A DNA stretch of 64,000 nt from Streptomyces xylophagus (GCF_000716435.1 NZ_JNWO01000007.1:620001-684000), one strand, 5' to 3'. Counted from the first letter of the stretch, positions 1 to 9,020 are shown. The notes: generated from the letters alone by a model not told the origin. Translations and numbers: made by a program.

Positions 1-354
1 GGGCACGGGCTGCCGATCGCCGTCGGGACGGCGCTGGGGCTGCGCGCCCAGGGGCTCGCCGAGCCGCGGGTCTGGGTGCTGGTCGGGGACGCCGAACTGG
101 ACGAGGGCAGCAACCACGAGGCCATCGCCTTCGCCGGGCCCGCCGGGCTGGACCGGCTGCACACCGTCGTCGTCGACAACTCCTCCGCCAGCCACGCCCG
201 GCCCGGCGGTATCGCCGCCCGTTTCGAGGCGGCGGGCTGGTCCGCGATCACGGTCGACGGCCGCGATCACGACGCGCTGTACGCCGCCTTCACCGCTCCG
301 CACCCCGGCCGACCGCAGGTGGTCGTGGCCCGGGTGGAACCCAAGTCCGCCTGA
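1..354 (+). CDS. Transketolase N-terminal subunit (5' partial)
   Basis: The reading frame is open from base 1, so the start lies upstream of the window. It encodes the thiamine-diphosphate (PP) half of a split transketolase, which moves two-carbon ketol units in the pentose phosphate pathway. The visible 117 residues carry the ThDP/Mg motif GDAELDEGSNHEA (about residues 28-40 of the visible part), followed by VVVDN. The frame stops at 354 with TGA. The matching C-terminal subunit begins 69 bases downstream at 424, and the two should form an alpha2beta2 enzyme. The length and N-terminus cannot be judged because of the truncation. Confidence 0.88.
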   Translation, partial: GHGLPIAVGTALGLRAQGLAEPRVWVLVGDAELDEGSNHEAIAFAGPAGLDRLHTVVVDNSSASHARPGGIAARFEAAGWSAITVDGRDHDALYAAFTAPHPGRPQVVVARVEPKSA

Positions 355-423
355 TCACCCGTCCCTGATCATCCGTCCAGCCAGCCTGCCATTCAGCAGC
401 TGTTCCAGAAGGGCTTCCTCTCC

Positions 424-1344
424 ATGGACACCATGCGTGACCGTTTCGCCCCGGTCGTCTCCCGGCTGCTCGACGAGGACCCACGCCTCGCGGTCGTCCT
501 CGCCGAGATCGGCAGGGACGGCTTCACCGAGGCCCAACTCCGCCATCCCGACCGGGTGATCAACGTCGGCATCCGCGAGCAACTCCTCGTCGGGGCGGGC
601 GCGGGACTCGCCCTGACCGGCATGCGCCCGATCGTGCACACCTTCGCCGGCTTCCTCGTCGAGCGGCCCTTCGAGCAACTCAAGCTGGACCTCGGACATC
701 AGGACGTCGGCGCGGTACTGGTGAGCGCGGCGGCCTCCTTCGACTGGCCCGCCGGCGGGTTCACGCACATGGCTCCGGGCGACGTGGCCCTCCTCGACAC
801 TCTCGACGGCTGGACCGTGCACGTGCCGGGCCACCCGGACGAGGCCGAGACCCTGCTACGGCACGCGGTCGCCGCAGGCGACGACAAGGTGTACGTACGG
901 CTGTCCGTCCAGTCGAACCCGGAGGCTCTTCCGGTCGACGGCGAGCGCTTCCTCACCGTCCGCGAGGGCCGCGCGGGTGTGGTCGTCGCCGTCGGTCCGA
1001 TGCTCGACGCCGTGCTGGCCGCAACGGAGGGCCTCGACATCACCGTCCTGTACGCCACGACCGTACGGCCCTTCGACGCGACCGCACTGCGCCGGGCCAC
1101 GCGGACGGCCGGGACGGACGTCGTCCTCGTCGAGCCGTACCTGGCCGGCACCTCGACGCCGGCCGCGAACGACGCACTCGCCGACGTGCCCCACCGCGTA
1201 CTCGGCCTGGGCGTGGGCCGCGCCGAACTCCGCCGCTACGGCACCCTCACGGAACACCTGACCGCCCACGGCCTCGACGCGCGAACCCTGCGCGAACGGA
1301 TCGCCGGCTTCACCGGGAACGGGCCGACGACAGCGCGAGGCTGA
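424..1344 (+). CDS. Transketolase C-terminal subunit
   Basis: This 306-residue protein carries the pyrimidine-binding and C-terminal domains of a split transketolase. The Pyr domain shows RVINVGIREQ (about residues 41-50), the usual E-containing motif that activates the ThDP cofactor, followed by the MRPIVHTFAGFLVERPFEQ region typical of transketolase and DXS. The C-terminal Rossmann-like domain begins near residue 175. ATG 424 follows the N subunit by 69 bases on the same strand, so the two are probably co-transcribed. A DXS identity is unlikely because the protein is half-length and a true DXS lies at 28632-30539. Confidence 0.88.
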   Translation: MDTMRDRFAPVVSRLLDEDPRLAVVLAEIGRDGFTEAQLRHPDRVINVGIREQLLVGAGAGLALTGMRPIVHTFAGFLVERPFEQLKLDLGHQDVGAVLVSAAASFDWPAGGFTHMAPGDVALLDTLDGWTVHVPGHPDEAETLLRHAVAAGDDKVYVRLSVQSNPEALPVDGERFLTVREGRAGVVVAVGPMLDAVLAATEGLDITVLYATTVRPFDATALRRATRTAGTDVVLVEPYLAGTSTPAANDALADVPHRVLGLGVGRAELRRYGTLTEHLTAHGLDARTLRERIAGFTGNGPTTARG

Positions 1345-1379
1345 GCGAGCCCGGCGTACGCCAACACCCGCACCCGCCG

Positions 1380-2801
1380 TCAACTCTCTTGCGGGCACGC
1401 CCGTTCACGTATCGCCGCATCGCTCGGGTTACTCGGGCCGCTCGGACCGACCGCGATCGCGTCGGCGCGTATCAGGTCGCGGATGGCAGGCACCAGGAGC
1501 AGGGCGATCGGCACCACGAGGCTCATCGCGCCCGCGACGAGCAGTACGTGGTCGGCGCCGATACCCGCGGCCGCAGGACCCGCCAGTGCCTGGCCGACCG
1601 GCATCATCGCGAGGGAGCCCGCCACGTCGTAGGCGTGGATGCGGTTGAGGACGTCCGGTGGGACCTGTGTCTGGACGCTGGTCGCCCACATCACGCCCCA
1701 GAAGGACATGCCCGCCCCGGCGACAGCGGCTCCGGCCGCCATGGCCGGTACGCCGAGCCCTGCTCCGACGGTCGCCGGGAAGCCGGCGAAGGCGAACAGG
1801 GCGATCGCACCGGCGCGCAGCATCCGGCGGGGGCGCAGCCGCAGGGCCAGGAGTCCGCCTACGACGGTGCCCGCGCCGAGGGCCGAGTTGACCAGGCCGT
1901 AGGCGCGCGGGCCGTGCTGTTGCACCACCTCTGTCGCCACGAGCGGCACGGTCGGACCCCATACGGCGATCATGTAGAGGCACCAGACGGCGATGACTCC
2001 CCAGAGCCAGGTACGGGATCTGAACTCCCGCCATCCCTCGACGAGATCGGCCTTGAAGGCGCCCGTCCCGTGCCCGGGCTCGCGGCTGCCCGGCGCGAGT
2101 GGGGGCAGCCGGAGCAGCAGGAGGCAGAGGGCGCTCACGGCGTAGGTGGCGGCGTGGGCCGCGAACACGCCGCCGGGCGAGGCGAATCCGACGAGCAGGC
2201 CCGCCACGGCCGGACCCGCCAACTGGGCTGCGGACTCGGCGATGCGTATCGCGCCGTTCGCGCCCTGGATGTCGGAGGCGAGTCTCGGCACCGTACTCGC
2301 CACGCCGGGCTGGAACACCGCGCCCGCCACGCCGTTGACGAAGCCGATCGCGCAGATCTGCCAGAGCACGACATGGCCGGTGAAGAAGAGTGCGGCGGCG
2401 AGGGACTGGGTGCCGAGGCGCACCAGGTCTGCGCCGATCATCAGCTTGCGGGTGCTGAAGCGGTCGGCGATCACACCGCCGAAGACGACGAGTCCCGCGA
2501 AGGCGGCGGCCGTGGAGGCCATGGCAAGGCCGACCGCGCCCGCGCCGTACCCGTGTTCCAACAGGCCTGCGGCGAGGGCCACGGGCAGCATGGTGTCGCC
2601 GAGCCGGGCGATGGCGCGGGCCACGAAGAACAGCGCGAAGTCCCTTGACCAGACGGGCCGTTCGCCACCCTCGGCGCCTCTTTTCACAACCCCGACGGCT
2701 CCGGCTCCGGCAACGATGTCATCGCCTCCGCCGGCCGCCCCGCCGGGCGCCGATTCGAACCCCGCCGACTCGCGTGCCGGATCCGATGCCGTCCCCGTCA
2801 T
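1380..2801 (-). CDS. MFS transporter, DHA3-like
   Basis: A 473-residue polytopic membrane protein with about twelve hydrophobic segments after a polar N-terminal tail of about 45 residues. The core starts WSRDFALFFVARAIARLGD, the pattern of MFS exporters of the DHA3/MefA type (enterobactin-exporter-like). The loop FGGVIADRFSTRKLMIGADLVR matches the family's motif A between TM2 and TM3. ATG 2801 is preceded by GGGAGG and GGTGGGGG purine stretches; the frame stays open further upstream but enters the next gene in another frame. The substrate is unknown. It is last in a same-strand run with the MmcQ, GNAT and XRE genes and converges on the transketolase gene with only 35 bases between stops. Confidence 0.85.
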   Translation of the reverse strand: MTGTASDPARESAGFESAPGGAAGGGDDIVAGAGAVGVVKRGAEGGERPVWSRDFALFFVARAIARLGDTMLPVALAAGLLEHGYGAGAVGLAMASTAAAFAGLVVFGGVIADRFSTRKLMIGADLVRLGTQSLAAALFFTGHVVLWQICAIGFVNGVAGAVFQPGVASTVPRLASDIQGANGAIRIAESAAQLAGPAVAGLLVGFASPGGVFAAHAATYAVSALCLLLLRLPPLAPGSREPGHGTGAFKADLVEGWREFRSRTWLWGVIAVWCLYMIAVWGPTVPLVATEVVQQHGPRAYGLVNSALGAGTVVGGLLALRLRPRRMLRAGAIALFAFAGFPATVGAGLGVPAMAAGAAVAGAGMSFWGVMWATSVQTQVPPDVLNRIHAYDVAGSLAMMPVGQALAGPAAAGIGADHVLLVAGAMSLVVPIALLLVPAIRDLIRADAIAVGPSGPSNPSDAAIRERACPQES

Positions 2802-2952
2802 CCCCCACCGCTCCCTCCCCGGCCGCCGCCCCCGATGCGCCCCGCCGGTGCCATGAACTCCCGTCCAGGTGGGAGCCGGATCCCCCTCCGCCCCGGCTCC
2901 CACTCCTGTCTTCGGATGATGCCACGCACCACTGACAACGCCCGAGGGAATT

Positions 2953-3312
2953 TCAGTCGCTGGACGGCAGGCCCAACTCCGGGTAGGACTCCAGGAGTCG
3001 GGGCGGGGCCGCCTGGCGCCAGGAGTCGGCGAGGATGTCGCGCAGTTCCTCCTCGCTGTCCAGCGCGGCGAGGCGGGCCCGGACCCAGGCGAAGCCCGCC
3101 TCGTGGTCGGCGACCCAGAACTTCTCCGGCTCGGCCAGCACCAGTTCGTCGCGCTCCTCCTTGGGACAGCGCACGGCGATGGAGGTCTCCTCCTCGGGCA
3201 CCGTGACGAACATCTTCCCGGCGACCCGAAAAGTGGGCATGTTCCAGGCGATCTTCTCCGTCGTGTCCGGGAGGGAGAGGGCGATACGGCGTACGTCTTC
3301 AGCATCCGGCAT
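2953..3312 (-). CDS. MmcQ/YjbR family protein
   Basis: A small soluble protein of about 119 residues with the MmcQ/YjbR fold: DVRRIALSLPDTTEKIAWNMPTFRVAGKMF followed by EEETSIAVRCPKEERDELV and a C-terminal WVRARLAALDSEEELRDILADSW. The family fold resembles a double-wing DNA-binding domain, but the biological role is not established. ATG 3312 is chosen; ATG 3324 and TTG 3342 in the same frame are alternatives, and only TTG 3342 sits directly behind an AGGTGA sequence. It lies 30 bases downstream of the GNAT gene on the same strand. Confidence 0.8.
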   Translation of the reverse strand: MPDAEDVRRIALSLPDTTEKIAWNMPTFRVAGKMFVTVPEEETSIAVRCPKEERDELVLAEPEKFWVADHEAGFAWVRARLAALDSEEELRDILADSWRQAAPPRLLESYPELGLPSSD

Positions 3313-3342
3313 GACACGCAACATAGCGGCCGGCACTGACAA

Positions 3343-3888
3343 TCACCTGGTGGGAGTGCCTGCCCTCAGATACTCCCCCACGCACTTGTAGTAGAGCGTC
3401 GTCGGCCGGAGCACCCCGTCCGGGCTCGCCGCGTAGTCCGGGATCACGCCGGCCCGGGTCCAGCCGGCCGAGCGGTACAGGTGCTCGGCGGGGCTGTCGG
3501 TCTCGGTGTCCAGATGGAGGAGGGTGATGCCGGCGGCGACGGCCGCGTCCTCGGCGATGGTCAGGAGCCGACGGCCGAGGCCCTCTCCCCTGGCCTCCCG
3601 GTGCACCATCAGCTTGACCAGTTCGGCGCGGTGGCGGCTGTTGGGCTTGTCCGGGAAGGCCAGGCTCACGGTGCCGACGACCCGCTCGCCGCTCGACGCC
3701 GCCCACACGGCGAGTTGGCCGACGGCCACACCGTCGGCGCGCTCCCGCCACCAGTCGACGGCAGCCGCCCGGTCGAGCGGGGCGAGGAAGCCGACCGAGG
3801 CGCCGTCGTCGACAGTGTCGATCAGCAGGTTCGCCAACTCGTCGACGGCGGCGAGCAGTTGAGTGACATCCAGACGCGTCACCTTCAC
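3343..3888 (-). CDS. GNAT family N-acetyltransferase
   Basis: A protein of about 181 residues with one GNAT domain. The acetyl-CoA loop is visible as KLMVHREARGEGLGRRLL (about residues 91-108; R/Q-x-x-G-x-G/A type), followed by TLLHLDTETDSPAEHLYRSAGW, the usual beta5-alpha4 region. The GTG start at 3888 overlaps the stop of the upstream XRE gene as GTGA, which implies translational coupling and argues against the more upstream in-frame ATGs. The acceptor substrate cannot be inferred. Neighbouring regulator and MFS genes would fit a resistance or detoxification cassette, but that is only inference. Confidence 0.85.
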   Translation of the reverse strand: MKVTRLDVTQLLAAVDELANLLIDTVDDGASVGFLAPLDRAAAVDWWRERADGVAVGQLAVWAASSGERVVGTVSLAFPDKPNSRHRAELVKLMVHREARGEGLGRRLLTIAEDAAVAAGITLLHLDTETDSPAEHLYRSAGWTRAGVIPDYAASPDGVLRPTTLYYKCVGEYLRAGTPTR

Positions 3889-4466
3889 GGCAGCACCACC
3901 GCCAGCACGTAACGCACGCTGCCAGGCCCCGGGCATCGGAACCGCGTCGGCCCCCACACCCGCAACCGCAGACAGTCACCGGCGTCGAGATGGTGCTCGA
4001 CATCCTGGGCCGTCACCTCGATGGCGCCTTCCAGGACCCAGATGTGCTGTTCCAGACCGGGTACGGGCGGCCGGTCGTAGGCGATGTCGGCGCCCGCGCC
4101 GAGCCGTCCCTCGACCAGTTCGCCGCGCAGCCCGGTGTGCGGGGGCGACACGGATCGTCGTAGGAAACCGGAGGTGCGGTCCTCCCACACCGGTTGCTCG
4201 GCGGCACGGATCAGCAGGGCGGGCTCGGTCTCCACCTCGCTGAGGAGTTGGGACATGGTGCGGCCGTAGACACCGCAGAGGCGGTTGAGGAGGGAGGCGG
4301 TGGGGCTGATCTCGGCGCGTTCGGCCCGCGACAGGGTCGAACGGCTCACCCCGCTGCGTTCCGCCAACTCCCCCAGGGACCAGCCGCGTTCGGCCCGTAG
4401 TTCGGCAAGGCGGGTGCCGAGCCGGGCGTCCATGGGGTCGGCGGTCCCCGTTTCCTCCTGTTTCAT
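3885..4466 (-). CDS. XRE-family regulator with C-terminal cupin
   Basis: A 193-residue transcription factor. An N-terminal helix-turn-helix (about residues 15-70; GTRLAELRAERGWSLGELAE then SGVSRSTLSRAERAEISPTAS) is followed by a cupin_2 barrel (about residues 110-190; PGLEQHIWVLEGAIEVT and HHLDAGDCLRL). The cupin probably binds a small effector or metal. ATG 4466 lies inside a 27-bp palindrome and has no Shine-Dalgarno, so a leaderless transcript is likely; ATG 4433 is a weaker alternative. It is translationally coupled to the GNAT gene, so acetyltransferase expression is probably under its control. The LysR gene ends 35 bases upstream. Confidence 0.86.
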   Translation of the reverse strand: MKQEETGTADPMDARLGTRLAELRAERGWSLGELAERSGVSRSTLSRAERAEISPTASLLNRLCGVYGRTMSQLLSEVETEPALLIRAAEQPVWEDRTSGFLRRSVSPPHTGLRGELVEGRLGAGADIAYDRPPVPGLEQHIWVLEGAIEVTAQDVEHHLDAGDCLRLRVWGPTRFRCPGPGSVRYVLAVVLP

Positions 4467-4490
4467 ATTCGGGACGGTATCCCGGATATG
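4464..4490. promoter_or_regulatory. 27-bp palindromic operator over the XRE-cupin start
   Basis: An interrupted palindrome: arms CATAT-T-CGGGA and TCCCG-G-ATATG around a 5-bp centre, with only the bases at 4469 and 4485 breaking the symmetry. It covers the start codon of the XRE-cupin gene. The position suggests autoregulation by that protein. Binding is inferred from symmetry and location only. Confidence 0.65.
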
Positions 4491-4501
4491 AGACGACGAG
4501 G

Positions 4502-5404
4502 TTACGTCCGGCCCACTTCTTCCAGCGCTTCCAGCACCGGTCGGATCAGCGGGTGCTCCTCCGTGCCGCGTCGTACGGCCGCGAAGACCCGGCGGGTCGG
4601 CGCCACTCCGTCGACGGGGCGGACGACCACGCCCGTCAGGTCCATGCCGCGCAGCGCCGAGCGGGGGACGAGGGCCACGCCCGCGTCGGCCGACGCGAGG
4701 GCGACGACGGCGCGGAAGTCGTCGGAGGAGTGTTCGAGGCGGGGCTGGAATCCGGCGTTCTCGCAGGCCAGGACGGTGACCTCGTGGCAGGGGTTGCCGG
4801 GGTACGGGCCGATCCACGGGTCCTTGGCCAGTTCGGCGAGGGGGATCTCGGCGGCGTCGGCGAGGCGGTGGGTGAGCGGGACGACCACGTCGAACGGCTC
4901 GGCGTAGAGCGGAACATGGATCAGGCGCGGATCGTCGGCGGGCGGGGCCCCGCGGTACTCGACGGCGACCGCGACATCCACCTGCCGGTCCAGCACCATC
5001 GGCAGACTGGCGTCGCCCTCGGCGTCCTGGACCCGGAGGCGGATGCCCGGTGCGAGGAGAGACAGCCGGGACACCGCGGGTGCTACGACCTGTGCGATGC
5101 CCGTCGCGAACGCGGCCACCGTGACCGTGCCGGCCGCGCCCGAGCTGTACGCGGCGAGTTCCGCCTCGGCCCGTTCCAGCTGGGCCAGGACCACGTTGGT
5201 GTGGCTGAGCAGGATCTCGCCGGCCGGGGTCAGCCGTACGCCCTTGGCGCCGCGCTCGACCAGGCGGTGGCCGGTCTCCTGCTCCAGGGCGGCGAGCTGC
5301 TGGGACACCGCCGAGGGGGTGAGGTACAGCGCGGCGGCTGCCGCCGTCACGGTGCGGTGGTCGGCCACCGCACGGAGGATGTGGAGCCGCCGCGCTTCGA
5401 TCAT
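4502..5404 (-). CDS. LysR family transcriptional regulator
   Basis: A 300-residue LysR regulator. The N-terminal winged HTH (residues 1-60) reads RRLHILRAVADHRTVTAAAAAL then LTPSAVSQQLAALEQE, and a periplasmic-binding-like effector domain fills residues 90-295. ATG 5404 gives the usual family N-terminus. It begins 40 bases after the kbl stop on the same strand, so read-through from tdh-kbl is possible, although LysR proteins more often act on a divergent neighbour and none is present here. The target and effector are unknown. Confidence 0.88.
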   Translation of the reverse strand: MIEARRLHILRAVADHRTVTAAAAALYLTPSAVSQQLAALEQETGHRLVERGAKGVRLTPAGEILLSHTNVVLAQLERAEAELAAYSSGAAGTVTVAAFATGIAQVVAPAVSRLSLLAPGIRLRVQDAEGDASLPMVLDRQVDVAVAVEYRGAPPADDPRLIHVPLYAEPFDVVVPLTHRLADAAEIPLAELAKDPWIGPYPGNPCHEVTVLACENAGFQPRLEHSSDDFRAVVALASADAGVALVPRSALRGMDLTGVVVRPVDGVAPTRRVFAAVRRGTEEHPLIRPVLEALEEVGRT

Positions 5405-5444
5405 GGGACCGATTATCGCAATATGTCCAACCTGCTGAAACCGC

Positions 5445-6638
5445 TCAGGCTTCCAGTTCCGCCCGCGCCGCCACGAACGCGTCGACCGCCCGGTTCACGT
5501 CCTCCGTCGAGTGTGCGGCGGAAAGCTGGACGCGGATACGGGCCTTGCCCTGCGGGACGACCGGGTACGAGAACCCGATCACGTACACCCCCCGCTCGAG
5601 CAGCAGTTCCGCCATCCGCCCGGCCACCGCCGCGTCACCGATCATCACGGGTGCGATCGCATGGTCACCGGGGAGGACGTCGAAGCCTTCCTCGGTCATC
5701 CTCCGGCGGAACAACGCCGTGTTCTCGGCGAGTTGGACGCGCAGGTCGTCCGCCGACTCCAGCAGGTCGAGCACCTTGAGCGACGCCGCCGCGATCACCG
5801 GGGCCAGGGTGTTCGAGAAGAGGTACGGCCGTGAGCGCTGGCGGAGCAGGGCGACGATCTCGGCGCGGGCGGCGACGTAACCGCCGGAGGCGCCGCCGAG
5901 TGCCTTGCCGAGGGTGCCGGTGATGATGTCGACGCGGTCCATGACGCCGTGCAGTTCGGGGGTGCCCCGGCCGCCGGGACCGACGAAACCGACGGCGTGG
6001 GAGTCGTCGACCATGACCATCGCGTCGTAGCGGTCGGCGAGGTCGCAGATGTCGCGCAGCGGGGCGACGTAACCGTCCATGGAGAAGACGCCGTCGGTGA
6101 CGATCAGCTTGCGCCGGGCGCCCGCCGTTTCCTTCAATTGCTGTTCCAGGTCTGCCATGTCGCGGTTCGCGTACCGGTAGCGGCGGGCCTTGGAGAGGCG
6201 GATGCCGTCGATGATCGACGCGTGGTTGAGGGCGTCGGAGATGACCGCGTCCTCCGGGCCCAACAGGGTTTCGAAGACACCGCCGTTGGCGTCGAAGCAG
6301 GAGGAGTAGAGGATCGTGTCCTCCTGGCCGAGGAACGCGGACAGGCGGGCCTCGAGTTCCTTGTGCACCTCCTGGGTTCCGCAGATGAAGCGCACGGAGG
6401 CCATTCCGTAGCCCCAGCGGTCGAGGGCCGCGTGGGCGGCGGCGACGACCTCGGGGTGGTCGGCGAGGCCGAGGTAGTTGTTGGCGCAGAAGTTGAGGAC
6501 CTCGCCGGGGTGACCGCCCGCGGTCACGTTCACGGTCGCGGACTGCGGGGAGCCGATCACGCGCTCGGGCTTGTGGAGTCCGGCGGCGCGGATCTCGTCG
6601 AGGGTGGTGCGGAGGTCGTCGCGCACGGAGTCGAACAT
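5445..6638 (-). CDS. kbl: Glycine C-acetyltransferase (2-amino-3-ketobutyrate CoA ligase)
   Basis: A 397-residue PLP enzyme of the alpha-oxoamine synthase family. It cleaves 2-amino-3-ketobutyrate with CoA to glycine and acetyl-CoA, the second step of threonine degradation. Visible features are [16 protein letters not shown] near the N-terminus, the cofactor-contacting [10 protein letters not shown] (about residues 210-219) and the PLP lysine in [14 protein letters not shown] (about residues 242-255). Length matches the family. It lies 55 bases downstream of tdh on the same strand, the usual tdh-kbl pairing. Purine-rich GGAGCTTCCCCC precedes ATG 6638. Confidence 0.95.
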   Translation of the reverse strand: MFDSVRDDLRTTLDEIRAAGLHKPERVIGSPQSATVNVTAGGHPGEVLNFCANNYLGLADHPEVVAAAHAALDRWGYGMASVRFICGTQEVHKELEARLSAFLGQEDTILYSSCFDANGGVFETLLGPEDAVISDALNHASIIDGIRLSKARRYRYANRDMADLEQQLKETAGARRKLIVTDGVFSMDGYVAPLRDICDLADRYDAMVMVDDSHAVGFVGPGGRGTPELHGVMDRVDIITGTLGKALGGASGGYVAARAEIVALLRQRSRPYLFSNTLAPVIAAASLKVLDLLESADDLRVQLAENTALFRRRMTEEGFDVLPGDHAIAPVMIGDAAVAGRMAELLLERGVYVIGFSYPVVPQGKARIRVQLSAAHSTEDVNRAVDAFVAARAELEA

Positions 6639-6669
6639 GGGGGAAGCTCCTAAAGTTCCTTCACCAAAA

Positions 6670-6703
6670 GGGAGTTACGCGGTCGGAAGGGAGTTACGCG
6701 GTC
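6670..6703. repeat. 15-bp direct repeat at the 3' end of tdh
   Basis: The 15-mer GGGAGTTACGCGGTC occurs at 6670-6684 and again at 6689-6703. The second copy contains the tdh stop codon (TAA on the minus strand), so the first is a duplicate of the gene end placed just downstream. It looks like a small slip-strand duplication. Confidence 0.75.
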
Positions 6704-7728
6704 CAGTCCAGGATGACCTTGCCGCCACGTCCGCTCGCCGCGTCCGCGAACGCCGCCTCGAAGTCGCGGTAGCCGTACCGGCCGGTGATCACGGGCGCGA
6801 GGTCGAGGCCGCCTTCCAGCAGTACCGACATCGCGTACCACGTCTCGAACATCTCACGGCCGTAGATGCCCTTGATGGTGAGCATCGAGGTGACGATGCG
6901 GGACCAGTCGACCGGGAACTCCTGGGAGGGCAGTCCCAGCATGGCGATCCGGCCGCCGTGCGTCATGTTGGCGATCATGTCGCGCATGGCCTCGGGTCGG
7001 CCGGACATCTCCAGGCCGATGTCGAAGCCCTCGCGGAGTCCCAACTCCCGCTGACCGTCGGCGATCTGAGCGTCCGTCACATTCAGCGCGAGGCTCACGC
7101 CGATCTTCCGGGCGAGGGCGAGGCGCTCCTCGCTCACGTCGGTCACCATGATGTTCCGCGCGCCGGCGTGCCGGGCAACTGCCGCCGCCATCAGGCCGAT
7201 CGGGCCCGCGCCGGTGATCAGTACGTCCTCGCCGACCAGGGGGAACGACAGCGCGGTGTGGACGGCGTTGCCGAACGGGTCGAAGATCGCGGCGACATCG
7301 AGGTCGACGGGGACGCGGTGCACCCACACGTTGGCGGCGGGCAGCACGACGTACTCCGCGAAGGCCCCGTCCCTGCCGACGCCGAGCCCGACCGTGGCGC
7401 GGCACAAGTGGCGGCGCCCGGCAAGGCAGTTGCGGCACCTGCCGCACACCAGGTGGCCCTCGCCGCTCACGCGGTCGCCGGCCGTGATGTCGACGACGTC
7501 ACGGCCGGTCTCCACCACCTCGCCGACGAACTCGTGCCCGAGCACGAGGGGGGTACGGATCGTCTGCTGCGCCCAGCCGTCCCAGGACCGGATGTGCAGG
7601 TCGGTGCCGCAGATCCCGGTCCGCAGGACCTTGATCAGTACGTCGCCGGGTCCGACGGCGGGCTCCGGGACGTCCACGAGCCACAGCCCGGGCTCCGCCT
7701 TCTCCTTGACCAGCGCCTTCAACGCCAC
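6694..7728 (-). CDS. tdh: L-threonine 3-dehydrogenase
   Basis: A 344-residue zinc-dependent MDR dehydrogenase that oxidises threonine to 2-amino-3-ketobutyrate with NAD. Catalytic zinc ligands are seen in GICGTDLHI and [10 protein letters not shown]; the structural-zinc cysteines are in [15 protein letters not shown]; the Rossmann motif is [12 protein letters not shown] (about residues 173-184). The start is GTG 7728, preceded by AGGAGCC on the minus strand. It is the first gene of a tdh-kbl pair that turns threonine into glycine and acetyl-CoA. I looked for a glycine riboswitch in the leader and saw none. Confidence 0.93.
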   Translation of the reverse strand: MALKALVKEKAEPGLWLVDVPEPAVGPGDVLIKVLRTGICGTDLHIRSWDGWAQQTIRTPLVLGHEFVGEVVETGRDVVDITAGDRVSGEGHLVCGRCRNCLAGRRHLCRATVGLGVGRDGAFAEYVVLPAANVWVHRVPVDLDVAAIFDPFGNAVHTALSFPLVGEDVLITGAGPIGLMAAAVARHAGARNIMVTDVSEERLALARKIGVSLALNVTDAQIADGQRELGLREGFDIGLEMSGRPEAMRDMIANMTHGGRIAMLGLPSQEFPVDWSRIVTSMLTIKGIYGREMFETWYAMSVLLEGGLDLAPVITGRYGYRDFEAAFADAASGRGGKVILDWTA

Positions 7729-7916
7729 GGCTCCTGAGGGTAGGTCCCGGGGCCGGGCACGATCCGGGCATGCCGGACGAGCCCGTTCCAGGGGTGGGGG
7801 TGGATTCTGCTAGCAATCTGCCCCACCGGAGCGCCCCGGTCCATCGAGGTTTTCTTAAGCCGTGCCGCAGCTTTCCTTCACACCTGGCACCTTCACACCG
7901 GCCGCCTTCACGTCCG

Positions 7917-8291
7917 TCACCCGTCGAGCCGCGACACCTGGTAGTGGGCGATGTACCAGCCGTCCGTCAACCGCTTCACCAGCACGGCGAGCTTGACGTC
8001 GACCGGCGGCCGGTCGGTGAACGTGAACTCCGTGTCCAGATAGCCGAGTACGAGGTCGTCGGCGTACCGCCGGGTCTCCAGGATCCGGTAGGCGGCCTTC
8101 ATCCCGAGCGGCTGGGAGGCGTAGTACTCGGCGACGCCGGGTCGGCCGACGCCGTAGGGGTGCAGCCCCTGGAAGATCGCGTCCTCGGTGAAGAGCCGGG
8201 CCACCTCCTCCGGTTCGTGGGCGTCGACGGCCGCTTTCCACGGCTCCAGGACGCCGCGCAGGACGAGTTCGTCGTCGTTCGTGGTGTTCAT
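7917..8291 (-). CDS. SnoaL-like / SgcJ-EcaC family protein
   Basis: A 124-residue protein with the NTF2/SnoaL-like cone fold (DUF4440 type): VLEPWKAAVDAHEPEEVARLFTEDAIFQ at the N-terminus and DGWYIAHYQVSRL at the C-terminus. Such proteins occur as small isomerases, hydrolases or stress proteins, and their activity is not predictable from sequence. It begins 15 bases downstream of the SDR gene on the same strand and should be co-transcribed with it from the operator-flanked promoter near 9070-9100. Confidence 0.83.
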   Translation of the reverse strand: MNTTNDDELVLRGVLEPWKAAVDAHEPEEVARLFTEDAIFQGLHPYGVGRPGVAEYYASQPLGMKAAYRILETRRYADDLVLGYLDTEFTFTDRPPVDVKLAVLVKRLTDGWYIAHYQVSRLDG

Positions 8292-8306
8292 CTCCGTCGA
8301 CCTTTC

Positions 8307-9020
8307 TCAGTGACCGGCGCTCATACCGCCGTCGACATGCAGGATCTCGCCGGTGACGAAGGGGGCGTTCTCCAAGAAGACCACGGCGTCGACGATGTCG
8401 CCCACCTCGCCCATCCGGCCGACCGGGTGCAGGCCGGCGAGGCCCTCGTGGGTCTCCTCCGGGTGCATCGGGGTCTTGATGGTGCCCGGCGACACGGCGT
8501 TGGCGCGGATGCCGCGCGTGGCGTACTCGATGGCGAGAGACTTGGTGGCGGACTGCAGGCCGCCCTTGGTCAGCGAGGCCAGTGCGGAGGGGACACGGGC
8601 GTCCGCGTTGTCGACCAGGCTGGTGGTGATGTTGATGATGTGGCCGCCGCCCTGGGTGAGCATGTGCCCGATGGCCAGCTGGGTGATCCGGAAGAACCCG
8701 GTCATGTTGATGCCGATCACGCTCGCGTAGTCGTCGGCCGTGTAGTCGGTGAACGGCTTGGCGACGAAGACGCCCGCGTTGTTGACCACCGTGTCGATGC
8801 GGCCGAACCGCTCGATGGCGGCGGCCACGACCCGCTCGGCGGTGGCCGGGTCGGCGATGTCGCCCTGGACGGTCACGACGTCCGCGTCGTCGGCAGGGGC
8901 GATCGCGCGTGAGGTGGCGACGACCGCGTAGCCGAGCTTGCGGTAGGCCTCGACGACGCCGGCTCCGATGCCCTGCGAGGCACCGGTGACGATCGCGACC
9001 TTCTGGTTCTGAGTGCTCAT
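8307..9020 (-). CDS. SDR family NAD(P)-dependent oxidoreductase
   Basis: A 237-residue classical short-chain dehydrogenase. The cofactor motif TGASQGIGAGV is near residues 13-23 and NNAGVF near 81-86. The catalytic region has S (ITTSLVD), but the usual Y-x-x-x-K is replaced: ALASLTKGGLQSATKS keeps the lysine while the tyrosine position is a leucine. That may alter or remove normal SDR catalysis. The product is probably a carbonyl reductase-like enzyme of unknown substrate. It is the first gene of a two-gene operon with the SnoaL protein and has TetR-like and LysR-like operators upstream. Confidence 0.86.
   Translation of the reverse strand: MSTQNQKVAIVTGASQGIGAGVVEAYRKLGYAVVATSRAIAPADDADVVTVQGDIADPATAERVVAAAIERFGRIDTVVNNAGVFVAKPFTDYTADDYASVIGINMTGFFRITQLAIGHMLTQGGGHIINITTSLVDNADARVPSALASLTKGGLQSATKSLAIEYATRGIRANAVSPGTIKTPMHPEETHEGLAGLHPVGRMGEVGDIVDAVVFLENAPFVTGEILHVDGGMSAGH

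Noticed and set aside
1389..2648. Long plus-strand open frame opposite the MFS gene
   Set aside because: Rich in H/R/G/E with no hydrophobic or domain pattern. It is the complement of a clear membrane protein and reflects GC-rich third positions.
7729..7916. Possible glycine riboswitch or TGCTAGCA operator before tdh
   Set aside because: No glycine-aptamer features were seen. TGCTAGCA (7808-7815) is only 8 bp and could be chance.
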